Assembly: GCF_028596025.1 (NCBI RefSeq)
Contig: NZ_CP117167.1
Location: 4,216,001 to 4,280,000, forward strand
Length of the DNA: 64,000 nt
Source: Mucilaginibacter jinjuensis
Lineage (GTDB): Bacteria > Bacteroidota > Bacteroidia > Sphingobacteriales > Sphingobacteriaceae
Reading direction: 5' to 3'
The notes beneath the pieces were generated by a model that ran no database searches, had not been told where the DNA came from, and saw only the letters and a program-made list of their open reading frames with translations. Shown here piece after piece: positions 1 through 9,086 of this stretch. Each line of letters starts with the position of its first letter. Position 1 is the first letter of the stretch. The position numbers were made by a program, and so were the translations under genes.

Positions 1-2865
1 TTTTTGCTCTGCATTACGCCGGTCGGTTACATTAGTTAAACTGACAACAAAACCATCATCCATCTTGGCTGTAACCACCTGGTACCAGTTATTGCTAACG
101 GTTTGCAATTCGGTTTGCAATGGTTTGGCCCCTTCTGCTACCTTAACGAACTGGTCGAATGTAATGGTATGAGATAAATCTGCAAACTCCTTAATAGAAG
201 GATTTGTATTCAATTGCTCTGCCTGCTTTTCTGATAATTGCAGAGCGGCATTATTATAGGCAATACATTTAAAATCGGTAATTTTCCCGGAACGGTTTCG
301 TTCTTCCTTAAAGGCAAGGATCGCTGCCGAACTTGCGTTAAACACACCTGAGATAATGTTGTTTAACTCGGTCACCACTGAAATATCTATGAAGGTGATC
401 ACTACGCCGTCCCGCTGTTTATCCTTACGGATGTAAGGCATAATGCGCATGAGGTAATTTTTACCGTCCCTAACCCTAACCTCTTTTTCCACCACCTGCT
501 CATTAGATAGTACCGTATGCATATCATTCACCAGATGATCATATTGAATATTGCTGGAAATATGGCTAATAGGCCGACCAATATCTGCTTCAATCAGGTT
601 AACGATCTTTACAGCTGCCGGGTTAAACTTGCGGATACGCATGCCCGAATCAATAAAAAGTTGGCCAATGTCCGTGCTTTTAAAATAGTTATCCAGGTCA
701 TCATTCAGTTCAATCAGTTCACGGATCTTAACCTGGTGTTCTGTATTCAAGGTATGCAATTCTTCATTCAGACTTTGTAACTCTTCGTTACCTGATTGCA
801 GTTCCTCATTGGCTGACAGTAATTCTTCATTGCTGGATTGTAGCTCCTCATTAGTGGTTTCCATCTCCTCCACGGCCATCTGCAAATTGGCCCGGGTTTC
901 ATTCAGTTCGGCTTCCACTTCCAGAATATGCTCCTGTTGATGCTCAGCCCCGATGGTAGGCAATGTGATTCCTTCTTTGGTCCCCGGCTCTGCCTGGGCT
1001 TCCGTGAACATCAACAAGGTATGCCCGTGTGAAGATCCGTCCTCCGGAGGTTTTACTGTGATCTGCAGAAACATTTCCTCTTTGTCCCGTTTGATCCGGA
1101 TTTTATTGAGGTAGGTTTTCTTATTTTCTTTCCATGCCCTGCGAATAGCTGTATTCAACACCAATGCTACATCGCGGCTAACCAGGTTCAGGATATTCAG
1201 GTCAAGTTTTTTCTCGGGCAGATTCAGGTATCTGCGGTAATTACCAATCGTATCTTTAACGATATAAGTTTTATCAATAAAAATAGCGACCGCGTCAAAC
1301 TCATCGGTGATCAGTTCCAGGAAATCCTGTTCAATGGTTTTATCAGACTCTAATGGTTTGACAACCTTTTTCTCTGGAGCTCTCAATGACGGTGCCGCTG
1401 CGGTATACGTATGGTGCAGGCCATAATTAATGGTACCTGATTTTTGGTAGATTTTCCATTTACTACTGATCTCTGTAATGCCTTCTTTAATGCTAGCGGC
1501 ATTCTCGCTGGAGCCCAGGAATAAAAAACCACCTTTATTCAGCGAATAATGAAAAGTTGCCACTACTTTTTGCTGTAACAGATTATTCATGTAGATCAGC
1601 ATATTGCGGCAGGTAACTAAATCGTTTTTGATAAATGGCGGCGATTTAATTACGTTGTGCCGCGCAAAAACGATCTGTTTGCGGATGGACGGAATAACCG
1701 AATAACTTTTACGGTCCTTAACAAAATATTTTTTTAGTAATGCGGATGGTATTTCTTTAGCAACCGTCAGCGGATAGCTGTTCTTACCGGCAATTTCTAT
1801 ACTTTTTTCGTCCACATCGGTAGCAAAAATCTTTACCTCCAGGCTTTTACCGGCTTGCTGTAAACAATCATTAATCAGTACGGCGATCGAATAGGCTTCC
1901 TCTCCCGTACTGCAGGCACAAACCCATACTTTAAGCAGGTCTCCCTCCTGTTTCTGACGGATCAGCTCAGGGATAATATCTTTGGCTAATATTTCAAAGG
2001 CCGCTTTGTCCCTAAAAAACTTAGTCACACCGATTAAAAAATCTTTAGCCAACAGTTTAACCTCACCGGCATCCTGGTGTAGCAAGGCTACATAATCCTG
2101 GATATCAGGTACTTCCACTGCCGCCATCCGCCTGGCTATGCGGCGCAGAATAGTAGGTGTTTTATACAGATTGAAATCCTGATCGCTGTTCTGACTAACC
2201 AGTTGAAACAATTCATTCATCAGGGAATCGTCCAGTTGATCAGAAGCCAGTTCTGGCGCTGATTTTTGCTGTACGAAATGGTGTAGTTCCAGGTGCATTT
2301 TTGCCGGTGGCAAAATAAAATCGGCGTTGCCCGAAGTAATGGCACTATTAGGCATACCATCAAATTTTGCCGACGCGGGTTCTTGAACCATCACCATACC
2401 ACCCGCTTCTTTAACCGCTTCTATGCCTTTAGTTCCATCAGTACCGGTGCCGGAAAGAATAATGGCTATTGCTTTATCTTTCTTCTCTTTAGCCAGGCTA
2501 AAAAGGAAAGTATCTATTGCCGTATTAGGGGCTTTATCTTTAATCTTATCTACCAATTTCAACTGATGTCCTTTAATGGTCATCAGTTTTTTAGTTGGGA
2601 TAATGTACACACAGTTACGTTGTAACTTTTCATCGTTGGCAGCTTCCAGAACCTTCATACGGGTATGTTTGGCTACCAATTCGGCCAGCAGACTTTTATA
2701 ATCCGGCGATAAATGCTGGATCACCACAAAAGTAAACCCTGAGTTTTCGGGCATGTGATCAAAAAACTCGTGAATGGCTTCCAGTCCGCCTGCTGATGCG
2801 CCAATGGCCACGATATAACGGTCGGTCGCTCTTGATTCGGAAAATTTCAAAGTCTGTTTAGCCAC
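1..2865 (-). CDS. CheB-CheR-PAS fusion signalling protein (3' end outside window)
   Basis: I translated the minus strand by hand from a GTG at 2863-2865; 955 codons are visible and the gene continues past the left edge. Residues about 1-190 are a CheB methylesterase domain with GASAGG, QHLSPDY and LSGTGTDG, which hold the usual Ser, His and Asp. Residues about 214-480 are a CheR methyltransferase with an SAM-binding stretch (CACSTGEEAYS) and CRNMLIYM. An Asn/Glu-rich coiled coil follows (about 642-725, repeated NEELQ), then PAS-like sequence to the edge. A stop codon in the same frame lies two codons upstream and the first ATG falls after the CheB Ser motif, so GTG is the only sensible start. 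In this phylum such fusions are generally signalling proteins outside flagellar chemotaxis; the true output (possibly a kinase) lies outside the window. It is probably cotranscribed with the phytochrome. Confidence 0.9.
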   Translation of the reverse strand, partial: MAKQTLKFSESRATDRYIVAIGASAGGLEAIHEFFDHMPENSGFTFVVIQHLSPDYKSLLAELVAKHTRMKVLEAANDEKLQRNCVYIIPTKKLMTIKGHQLKLVDKIKDKAPNTAIDTFLFSLAKEKKDKAIAIILSGTGTDGTKGIEAVKEAGGMVMVQEPASAKFDGMPNSAITSGNADFILPPAKMHLELHHFVQQKSAPELASDQLDDSLMNELFQLVSQNSDQDFNLYKTPTILRRIARRMAAVEVPDIQDYVALLHQDAGEVKLLAKDFLIGVTKFFRDKAAFEILAKDIIPELIRQKQEGDLLKVWVCACSTGEEAYSIAVLINDCLQQAGKSLEVKIFATDVDEKSIEIAGKNSYPLTVAKEIPSALLKKYFVKDRKSYSVIPSIRKQIVFARHNVIKSPPFIKNDLVTCRNMLIYMNNLLQQKVVATFHYSLNKGGFLFLGSSENAASIKEGITEISSKWKIYQKSGTINYGLHHTYTAAAPSLRAPEKKVVKPLESDKTIEQDFLELITDEFDAVAIFIDKTYIVKDTIGNYRRYLNLPEKKLDLNILNLVSRDVALVLNTAIRRAWKENKKTYLNKIRIKRDKEEMFLQITVKPPEDGSSHGHTLLMFTEAQAEPGTKEGITLPTIGAEHQQEHILEVEAELNETRANLQMAVEEMETTNEELQSSNEELLSANEELQSGNEELQSLNEELHTLNTEHQVKIRELIELNDDLDNYFKSTDIGQLFIDSGMRIRKFNPAAVKIVNLIEADIGRPISHISSNIQYDHLVNDMHTVLSNEQVVEKEVRVRDGKNYLMRIMPYIRKDKQRDGVVITFIDISVVTELNNIISGVFNASSAAILAFKEERNRSGKITDFKCIAYNNAALQLSEKQAEQLNTNPSIKEFADLSHTITFDQFVKVAEGAKPLQTELQTVSNNWYQVVTAKMDDGFVVSLTNVTDRRNAEQK

Positions 2866-2868
2866 GCG

Positions 2869-4389
2869 TTAATTATAATTAGCTTGTTTTGTTCTGAACT
2901 CGTAAATAAACGTCCTGAGGTTTTCTGCTGTTTCCAGTTCTTGTTTTGTCCAGGGTTCGGAAGTATGATGAACCAGCTCCTTCCATATTTTAAAAGAGGC
3001 ACGCGGATGGTATTTGGTACCATCAGGATCAAAATTGATCGTTTTTCCCGGATCGCCCCCCCAATTGATGGTCTGTACCACCTCCGGGCGAAAAATGATC
3101 AGAAACTCCCCGTTCCTCTTATCTACCGGTATAGCCAGTAACCCGCTGGCGATAACTGCATAAGGCATAGCTTCATCAAATAATTCGGGCAGTTGATCTG
3201 TATTGAACACCCGATCTAACTCTTTATTCTGAAGCCAGAGCAGCAAATTTTCTACCATATCTCTATCTGGTACCTCGCCAATAGTGCGATAAGCACCCTG
3301 ATAGAAAGCAACTGCCCCGCCTGCCCCAAACGTGGTTAACACATTGATACCCTCTTCCGGCATCAAACCCGGAATGAGTTCATGCTCTGCATAAACCTGT
3401 GCAATAAGTGTGGTTTGGTATTTCTGCAATTCAGTTTCCTGTTCAAACAAATCCTTATTTAAAATCGCGGATATACGATTAGAGATTACCGAAGAAATCA
3501 GCTCACAAACCGAGCACAATTCAAAATTCAAATAATGTGGTGTAAGATGATGGCAAGCAATAAGCCCCCAAAGCGTATTATTACAAATAACGCGAATGGA
3601 CATCGATGCATCCACGTTCATATTCTTCAGGTATTCGAGGTGAACGGCTGCAACGCCACGCAGGTTACAATCAGAAAGGTCTATAAAGGCATTAGTAACC
3701 GGATTAATCACCGGGTAGAGCCGTACTGGCTCATACTCCCGGTCAGGAATTAGCCGATATGGGTTTTTTAAATATAGGTCGCGTGCCTGTTTTGGCACAT
3801 CAGAAGCAGGAAAAGTATGTCCAAGGTAATTCTCCAGATTGCCTTCTTTTTCTTCCGCAATCACGGTACCGTTCCAATCTTCATCAAAGCGGTACATCAT
3901 AATGCCGTCAAAGCCTGTGATCTTTCTCAGTTCATGAACGGCCGCCTGGCTAGCCTCGTTTATAGTTTCAGCAGACTCTATTGTAGCCATCGCGTATTTT
4001 ACCTCTTCATAAACATTGGTAAAGGTACGCTCACCCGCCTGGTAAGTTTTCTCGATCTCCAGTATGATATGGGTATCCTTGAAATGCGCGAGTGATAAAA
4101 GCCGTTTACCCAAAATCGTCAGAGTTAAAGGGATTTTCTCTTTAGACCGTTCGGCAAAACGCCCTTGCAATTCCTTCAATTGCTTTGTGTTGCAAAATTC
4201 CGTCAAGTCTTTCCCTATAACGCTATGAAAGTCGGTCAGGAATAAATCAGGACAATTTTCGCTAACCTGAAGGATACGAAAATTGATTTTATCGAGCACT
4301 ACCAGATAGCCATAGGATTGAACTACGTTAATATGGTTTAAGGGCAGACTGCCGCAAAATTCAGAATCGTAATTAGTTTTTTTAGCCAT
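2869..4389 (-). CDS. Bacteriophytochrome photosensory core (PAS-GAF-PHY), no kinase domain
   Basis: The 506-residue protein has the three domains of a bacteriophytochrome: N-terminal PAS (about 12-115), GAF (about 140-305) and PHY (about 325-500). Key positions are present. Cys12 in the FCGSLPLNH segment sits where bacteriophytochromes attach biliverdin, PASDVP gives Asp197, and His250 and His280 lie in the chromophore pocket segments VHLEYLKNM and ACHH. The PHY tongue has WGGDP and HPRASF. A photoactive biliverdin protein is therefore likely. Unusually the chain ends right after the PHY helix, where a histidine kinase normally begins. The stop is followed after one codon by the GTG of the CheB-CheR gene in the same frame, so output is probably delivered in trans. 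No heme oxygenase (biliverdin source) gene is in the window. Confidence 0.92.
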   Translation of the reverse strand: MAKKTNYDSEFCGSLPLNHINVVQSYGYLVVLDKINFRILQVSENCPDLFLTDFHSVIGKDLTEFCNTKQLKELQGRFAERSKEKIPLTLTILGKRLLSLAHFKDTHIILEIEKTYQAGERTFTNVYEEVKYAMATIESAETINEASQAAVHELRKITGFDGIMMYRFDEDWNGTVIAEEKEGNLENYLGHTFPASDVPKQARDLYLKNPYRLIPDREYEPVRLYPVINPVTNAFIDLSDCNLRGVAAVHLEYLKNMNVDASMSIRVICNNTLWGLIACHHLTPHYLNFELCSVCELISSVISNRISAILNKDLFEQETELQKYQTTLIAQVYAEHELIPGLMPEEGINVLTTFGAGGAVAFYQGAYRTIGEVPDRDMVENLLLWLQNKELDRVFNTDQLPELFDEAMPYAVIASGLLAIPVDKRNGEFLIIFRPEVVQTINWGGDPGKTINFDPDGTKYHPRASFKIWKELVHHTSEPWTKQELETAENLRTFIYEFRTKQANYN

Positions 4390-4665
4390 TGAGCATGTTT
4401 TATCCGGTATTTTCTCATGATTGTATCACAACTAAAGCGCATACATAAGGCCCGAAGGCATGTTGCAAATACCGGGTTTAGCAGATGTAAGGCTAAAATA
4501 TCAATTTCTTATAAAGAAAAGAAGTTTACTTAATAATACAACTCAGGGGAATACTCCGGAAAATTATTCCGATCAGTTAAACACCAACGTTGCAATAAGG
4601 TTTGGATCTGTAATATTTAAACAAAATGTGACAACTGCTGTTGCATCATTCCGAACGAAGAGATA
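4390..4665. promoter_or_regulatory. Divergent intergenic region between phytochrome and receiver gene
   Basis: This 276-base AT-rich gap separates the divergent phytochrome operon and the single-domain response regulator, so it must hold both promoters. I could not place a convincing promoter pair or operator in it. Confidence 0.4.
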
Positions 4666-5052
4666 ATGACGATAAATAACGGTAGAGAAGCACTTAAAAG
4701 GATACTTATCCTGGAGGATAATCAGGATATTTTGGAAATGCTTACAGAATGGTTGACTTCCATCGGTTATGAAGTGGCTGCTTATCATTCGGTTACTGAC
4801 ATTGTTTCCTTGGTAGAAGAAAATAGACCAGACCTGATTATGCTGGATTACCTTTTAGGCGGTATAAATGGCGGAGAGTATTGTTCGCAGCTTAAGAAAA
4901 ACCCAAAAACAAAGCATATTCCAATTATCATGCTTTCTGCCCATCAGCGGGTGATTGACTCTTTGGGGCACTATGGCTGGGATGCGTTTGTTGCCAAGCC
5001 GTTCGACCTTGAAGAACTCGCTCAACAAATTAATACATTAATCTACAAATAG
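4666..5052 (+). CDS. Single-domain response regulator (receiver only)
   Basis: This 128-residue protein is one CheY-like receiver domain with no output domain. The acidic pair is Glu17/Asp18 (ILEDN), the phosphoacceptor is Asp61 (IMLDYLLGG), the switch Ser is in IIMLSAHQ, and the conserved Lys is in FVAKPF. The start is the ATG at 4666. It is divergent from the phytochrome and CheB-CheR genes and could be the diffusible partner of a kinase activity in that module, but nothing in the sequence proves the pairing. Confidence 0.9.
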   Translation: MTINNGREALKRILILEDNQDILEMLTEWLTSIGYEVAAYHSVTDIVSLVEENRPDLIMLDYLLGGINGGEYCSQLKKNPKTKHIPIIMLSAHQRVIDSLGHYGWDAFVAKPFDLEELAQQINTLIYK

Positions 5053-5200
5053 TTACTTAATGTATTGTTTATAAACCTTGTACAAAAGTATTGAATATAG
5101 CGCTTCAATTAGAAAATCGACATTATTAAGCGGCACTTCTATATATTAAAATCCGATAAAAGTTCGCAAGCATTTAGGTAATTGTAATAAATAAATAAAA

Positions 5201-5224
5201 GGGACAGTCAAATCGACTATCCCC
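5201..5224 (-). terminator. Terminator of the GH130 locus
   Basis: A 9-bp hairpin with one mismatch (arms 5201-5209 and 5215-5223) is followed on the minus strand by a T-rich run (complement of aaataaataaaa). It lies 58 bases past the stop of the GH130 gene. Confidence 0.7.
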
Positions 5225-5281
5225 TGGTAACCGAAATATTTTGTAACCTATAAATGGTTGCAGATTTATTTTACACTAAAC

Positions 5282-6430
5282 TCAATTAACCGGATCTGGC
5301 GATGAAGCATTTGCCGGGTTGTATATAGCTACTGCAACCCTCGAATCAGCGCAACCGTAATATAAAAACCATTTTTTCTGGAAGTATACCATACCTTCTA
5401 TAAATACTGTACCATTAACATATTGTCCGCTTTTTTCAAATGGCTCCATTGGGCGTAAAAATGGCACATCCAAACGGGTTATAGGTTTAGATGGATCGTT
5501 TTTATCAAACAAAGCCTGGCCAGCGCAATAAGAATTTCCGTTAAAACGCTTATCGCCGTCATCACCTGCTTTATTTTTTCCGTTATAAAATAAGATGATG
5601 CCTTTGTTGGTCCATATAGCTGGCGGGCCACATTCGGTAAGCTCGCTATCAAAATATCCTTTCCTTGGCGAAATTAATTCTTTAAGGCTACCATCAGTAT
5701 TGATGAGTGGTGTCCAGTCAACCAGGTTATCAGAGGTTGCAGCATACACATGCAGCTCACCCCAATACATCCAGTACTTGCCATTTATTTTGGCGACGAT
5801 CTGTTTGCCGCCTACTACCTTTGTTAATATTGATGCCGATTTATGAGGGATATTCAGAAATTTTCCATTGTAAGCATCTTCAAATATTGGCCCGTGCTTA
5901 GTCCAGTGTTTCAGGTCTTTTGAGGTAGCAACGCCCAGGCGAGGCACATCACGGTTCCACTGGGTATAAAACACAACATAAGTACCGTTAGCAGTAACAG
6001 CTACACGCGGGTCTTCGCAACCACCCGGCCATTCATATTTCTTCTGGCTGTCATTGGCGGGATAAAATACAGGTGTATGGCTGCGTTTAAAATGCAACCC
6101 GTCTGTACTTGATGCATAACCTAAACGCGAGGTACGGAAACCTATGCCTACGCCAGATTTATCCTCGGCACGGTATAGAACCACAATTTTGCCATTAATA
6201 AGTGCAGCTGCAGGGTTAAAGGTATCGTTAGATTCCCAGCTTACCGGCTTATTTAAAATAGGATCGATAAATTTCGAAGTACTATCCGGCGAGATGATCG
6301 GGTTAATATTGGCAGGCCTCTTAAATCCCCCGAACGCCCAGTCGGGTAAATGGTTCTGTTGCGCAACAGCGCTGCCAGAAACTATTAAGCATAGGGCAAG
6401 GCTTTTAATAAAAGCAGTAAAATTTTTCAT
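5282..6430 (-). CDS. Secreted glycoside hydrolase/phosphorylase of the GH130 type
   Basis: The 382-residue protein has a signal peptide (hydrophobic run ending AVAQQ, about residue 25) and a five-bladed beta-propeller-like pattern. Motifs FNPAAALINGK, VLYRAEDKSG, GGCEDPRV (Asp140) and ECGPPAI resemble family GH130, whose members cleave or phosphorolyse beta-mannosides, including beta-1,2-mannosides. Whether this one is a hydrolase or a phosphorylase cannot be decided here; export to the periplasm favours a hydrolase. It is the last gene of the SusC/SusD locus, 125 bases after the LamG gene with a hairpin between. A mannose-containing substrate for the locus is inferred from this gene alone. 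GH43-like folds are the main alternative. Confidence 0.75.
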   Translation of the reverse strand: MKNFTAFIKSLALCLIVSGSAVAQQNHLPDWAFGGFKRPANINPIISPDSTSKFIDPILNKPVSWESNDTFNPAAALINGKIVVLYRAEDKSGVGIGFRTSRLGYASSTDGLHFKRSHTPVFYPANDSQKKYEWPGGCEDPRVAVTANGTYVVFYTQWNRDVPRLGVATSKDLKHWTKHGPIFEDAYNGKFLNIPHKSASILTKVVGGKQIVAKINGKYWMYWGELHVYAATSDNLVDWTPLINTDGSLKELISPRKGYFDSELTECGPPAIWTNKGIILFYNGKNKAGDDGDKRFNGNSYCAGQALFDKNDPSKPITRLDVPFLRPMEPFEKSGQYVNGTVFIEGMVYFQKKWFLYYGCADSRVAVAIYNPANASSPDPVN

Positions 6431-6494
6431 AAGTAGTATTCTGGAGATTTTAATATGTTTATCAGTGGTTATCGTTTTTTGTTTTAAAAAATCC

Positions 6495-6536
6495 TCAAAG
6501 CAACATTAGTCTTTAAGTACACTGCTGTTGCTTTGA
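6495..6536 (-). terminator. Intercistronic hairpin before the GH130 gene
   Basis: The minus strand forms an 11-bp stem (6495-6505 with 6526-6536) and then runs into GGATTTTTT. It looks like a weak intrinsic terminator or attenuator between the LamG lipoprotein and the GH130 gene. Confidence 0.5.
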
Positions 6537-6555
6537 AGGTTTAAGAGCCAGATGT

Positions 6556-7557
6556 TTACAGACTATTTTCGATAGTGTAAATAGATAATACTTCCGCATC
6601 TGTTAAGGCACGATTGTAGAAACGGATATCATCCAGCGAGCCTATGAAATAGTTGCTACCATGAGGTAAATTTGTTCCAATAGTAAGATCTACAGGTGAA
6701 GGAAGCGTAATTGGTGTGCCCGTTACTGCAACCGTTTTAACCAATTTATCATTTACATAAAACTTCATAGTTCCGTTAGTGTATGAAGCCGAAATGAAGG
6801 TCCATACATCTTGTGGCACCACACCTGGGTTGCTATCTACATCGTGGTAACCGTCATCAGCGTGGATGGTAAGGAACAGGAAGTTACCACCCTGTAACTG
6901 AAATTTAAAGCCATTATAATCATTCAGCGAAAACATATAATTATTGGCATTAGTGGTATGGCGTTTAACCCATATACTGATGGTAAATTCTTTCGGATTT
7001 AAATCAAGACTATATGGCACTTCAATATTAGCCCCATTTGCAAAATCATAAGCGCTATTAGTCTGGTTAAAACGGTCAGCCACTAAAGCCGGCAATGTGT
7101 TAGTTCCGGAAGGGCCGGTCATCAACGTACCATTATGGCCGTGGCCAGATACATCATTAGCGTTACCCGTAAACGTCCATTGTGCAATCAGGTTCCCCGG
7201 CGATACATCTTGTATTAAACGCGACTGAAATGTTACTATAGCACGGTAAAGGTTTGCCGTTGCATTATCAACCTGCTGCTGGCTATACTGGTTTGATGAC
7301 TTGGTAGCTGTAGCCAGTGTGATAGCTGTTTTTAAATCTGTTCTTGCACCAACGGCATAAGTACCCGGCTTGCTGCCTTCTTTGGTGTTGTCATACAATT
7401 TATTGGCCGAATCAATAGCCAAACTGATATTGGTTTCGTTGGGGTTAAACACTTCCTGTTTATCGTCTTTTTTACAAGCTGCCAGGTTAAATACCAGCAC
7501 AATGGCCAGTAAAATTAACCCCGTATATCTATTTAAAATTTTCATGTCCTTAAGCAT
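6556..7557 (-). CDS. LamG-domain surface lipoprotein, probable glycan-binding protein
   Basis: The 333-residue protein starts with a lipoprotein signal (LAAC, Cys28). Residues about 40-115 form a small helical region resembling the FIVAR-like modules found in surface proteins. Residues about 120-330 are a concanavalin A/LamG-type jelly roll, with IAQWTFTGNANDVSGHGHNG, FTISIWVKR and IGSLDDIRFYNRALTDAE typical of LamG. No catalytic signature is visible. It lies directly downstream of SusD (5-base gap), the usual place for a surface glycan-binding protein that passes polymer to SusC/SusD. The start may be the second Met (MKILNRY), four codons in. Confidence 0.85.
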   Translation of the reverse strand: MLKDMKILNRYTGLILLAIVLVFNLAACKKDDKQEVFNPNETNISLAIDSANKLYDNTKEGSKPGTYAVGARTDLKTAITLATATKSSNQYSQQQVDNATANLYRAIVTFQSRLIQDVSPGNLIAQWTFTGNANDVSGHGHNGTLMTGPSGTNTLPALVADRFNQTNSAYDFANGANIEVPYSLDLNPKEFTISIWVKRHTTNANNYMFSLNDYNGFKFQLQGGNFLFLTIHADDGYHDVDSNPGVVPQDVWTFISASYTNGTMKFYVNDKLVKTVAVTGTPITLPSPVDLTIGTNLPHGSNYFIGSLDDIRFYNRALTDAEVLSIYTIENSL

Positions 7558-7562
7558 TTTAA

Positions 7563-9068
7563 TTATTTACCTAATAAAGGATTAGTTTGGCGTTCGCTCT
7601 GCGGAATCGGGAAGAACTTATTATTGGCATAACTAAAGTTCGGGATATCTTTCATCGCATTGGTTGCATAGGCACTTCCATAGCGAATAATATCATAGAA
7701 ACGACCGAATTCCATAGCCAATTCTGAACGTCTTTCCTTACGGATAATATCACGAAGCGATGCCTGGCTGGTTGTTGTAATATCGGGCAACAAACCGGCA
7801 GGTACGGTTGGGCTTCCCAGCGAGCTATCGTACAAATAACTTTCGCGGGCACGTTTCCTGATCTTATTAAGTGGTATCAAAGCGGCAGGGCTACTTCCAG
7901 ACTCATTTAATGCTTCCGCTTCAATTAGTAACACGTCGGCAAAACGGATAGCTTCGACATTTAAATTACCATCACCTTTAGTTGAAACTGGAATTTCTGA
8001 TAAAGGCTGAATTTGTTTTTTAGTCATATAACCTGTATTTGACCAGGTTGGATCATAAGCCACATCAAAGTAAGGGTGACCGGCACGTGCCACGGTATAA
8101 TCCAATCTTGGATCATCTACCCCACCGGTTGATTTTTCGAAATTATCCACCAAACTTTGAGTAGGCTGAAAGAATCCGTAACCATTTAACGCCCCCCTGG
8201 GCGCAAATGCCTGATTAAGGCCATTGCCTTGTTTAGGACTCAGGCCTGCGGTATGTAGTATCGAGAATATAGCTTCTGTATTGTTTTTAGTTGCTGCGGT
8301 AAAATTATCAGTAAACTTATTGGTTAATGAATAAATGCCCAAAGCCTCAACCTGTTGCGCTGTTGATGCAGCTAAAGCCCATTTCTGTTCAAACAAATAG
8401 GTTTTGGCCAATAATGCTAAAGCTGCTCCTTTGGTAGCACGCCCTGCATCGGCGCCGCTCCAGGTTGTTGGCAATGCAGCAGCAGCATCTGTACAATCTT
8501 TTTCTATCTGGGCATAAATTTGTGCTTGTGGCACAGCAGGTGCTCCCAGATTATCGGCAGTGGCAACCTGTAAGCGCAATGGAATATCACCATAGCTGTT
8601 AGTTAAGGTAAAATAATAATAAGCCCTTAAAAATTTGGCTTGGCCAACAATGGTTGCTTTACTGGCATCAGGTACGGCCTTGTTAGCGTCCGTTAAGCCG
8701 CCAATAACAAAATTAGCTTTCGAAATGCCATCATAATATCTACCCCACACACCTTCTACCGCAGCATTGGTATTGAGTATGTTAAAATTGTTTATGTTAT
8801 CAATATCAGCCTGATCGCCAGCCAAACCGCCTTTAACGGCATCATCAGAGGCAACATCGCCCAATACCCAAACTTCATTTGCAAATGCATCGGTGTAATT
8901 AAGCGGTACGTAAGCTGCATTTACACCAGCCGTAGCATTGGCCAATGAATTAAAATACTTATCGGCCTCGTACGTTCCTAATATGGGTTGATCTAATGAT
9001 TTTTTGCAGCTGGATGCCGAAAAGGCCAGGCTCCCAACTATCGCTATATATATGTATTTCTTTGTCAT
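7563..9068 (-). CDS. SusD/RagB-family outer-membrane lipoprotein
   Basis: The 501-residue protein has a lipoprotein signal (SASSC, Cys21) and the SusD architecture. The N-terminal helical half has the Ala-rich TPR-like segment ATKGAALALLAKTYLFEQKW. The C-terminal SusD_RagB part has the usual ending (RKERRSELAMEFGRFYDIIRYG, here written in pieces: RKERRSELAMEF, then GRFYDIIRYG). It binds glycan at the cell surface as the lid of the SusC channel. It lies 18 bases after susC and is the third gene of the locus. Confidence 0.93.
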   Translation of the reverse strand: MTKKYIYIAIVGSLAFSASSCKKSLDQPILGTYEADKYFNSLANATAGVNAAYVPLNYTDAFANEVWVLGDVASDDAVKGGLAGDQADIDNINNFNILNTNAAVEGVWGRYYDGISKANFVIGGLTDANKAVPDASKATIVGQAKFLRAYYYFTLTNSYGDIPLRLQVATADNLGAPAVPQAQIYAQIEKDCTDAAAALPTTWSGADAGRATKGAALALLAKTYLFEQKWALAASTAQQVEALGIYSLTNKFTDNFTAATKNNTEAIFSILHTAGLSPKQGNGLNQAFAPRGALNGYGFFQPTQSLVDNFEKSTGGVDDPRLDYTVARAGHPYFDVAYDPTWSNTGYMTKKQIQPLSEIPVSTKGDGNLNVEAIRFADVLLIEAEALNESGSSPAALIPLNKIRKRARESYLYDSSLGSPTVPAGLLPDITTTSQASLRDIIRKERRSELAMEFGRFYDIIRYGSAYATNAMKDIPNFSYANNKFFPIPQSERQTNPLLGK

Positions 9069-9086
9069 TTCTGTAAGTTTTAAAGA

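Noticed and set aside
2293..2625. Plus-strand open frame opposite the CheB-CheR gene
   Set aside because: It lies wholly inside the strongly coding CheB region on the other strand and its peptide has no recognisable pattern.
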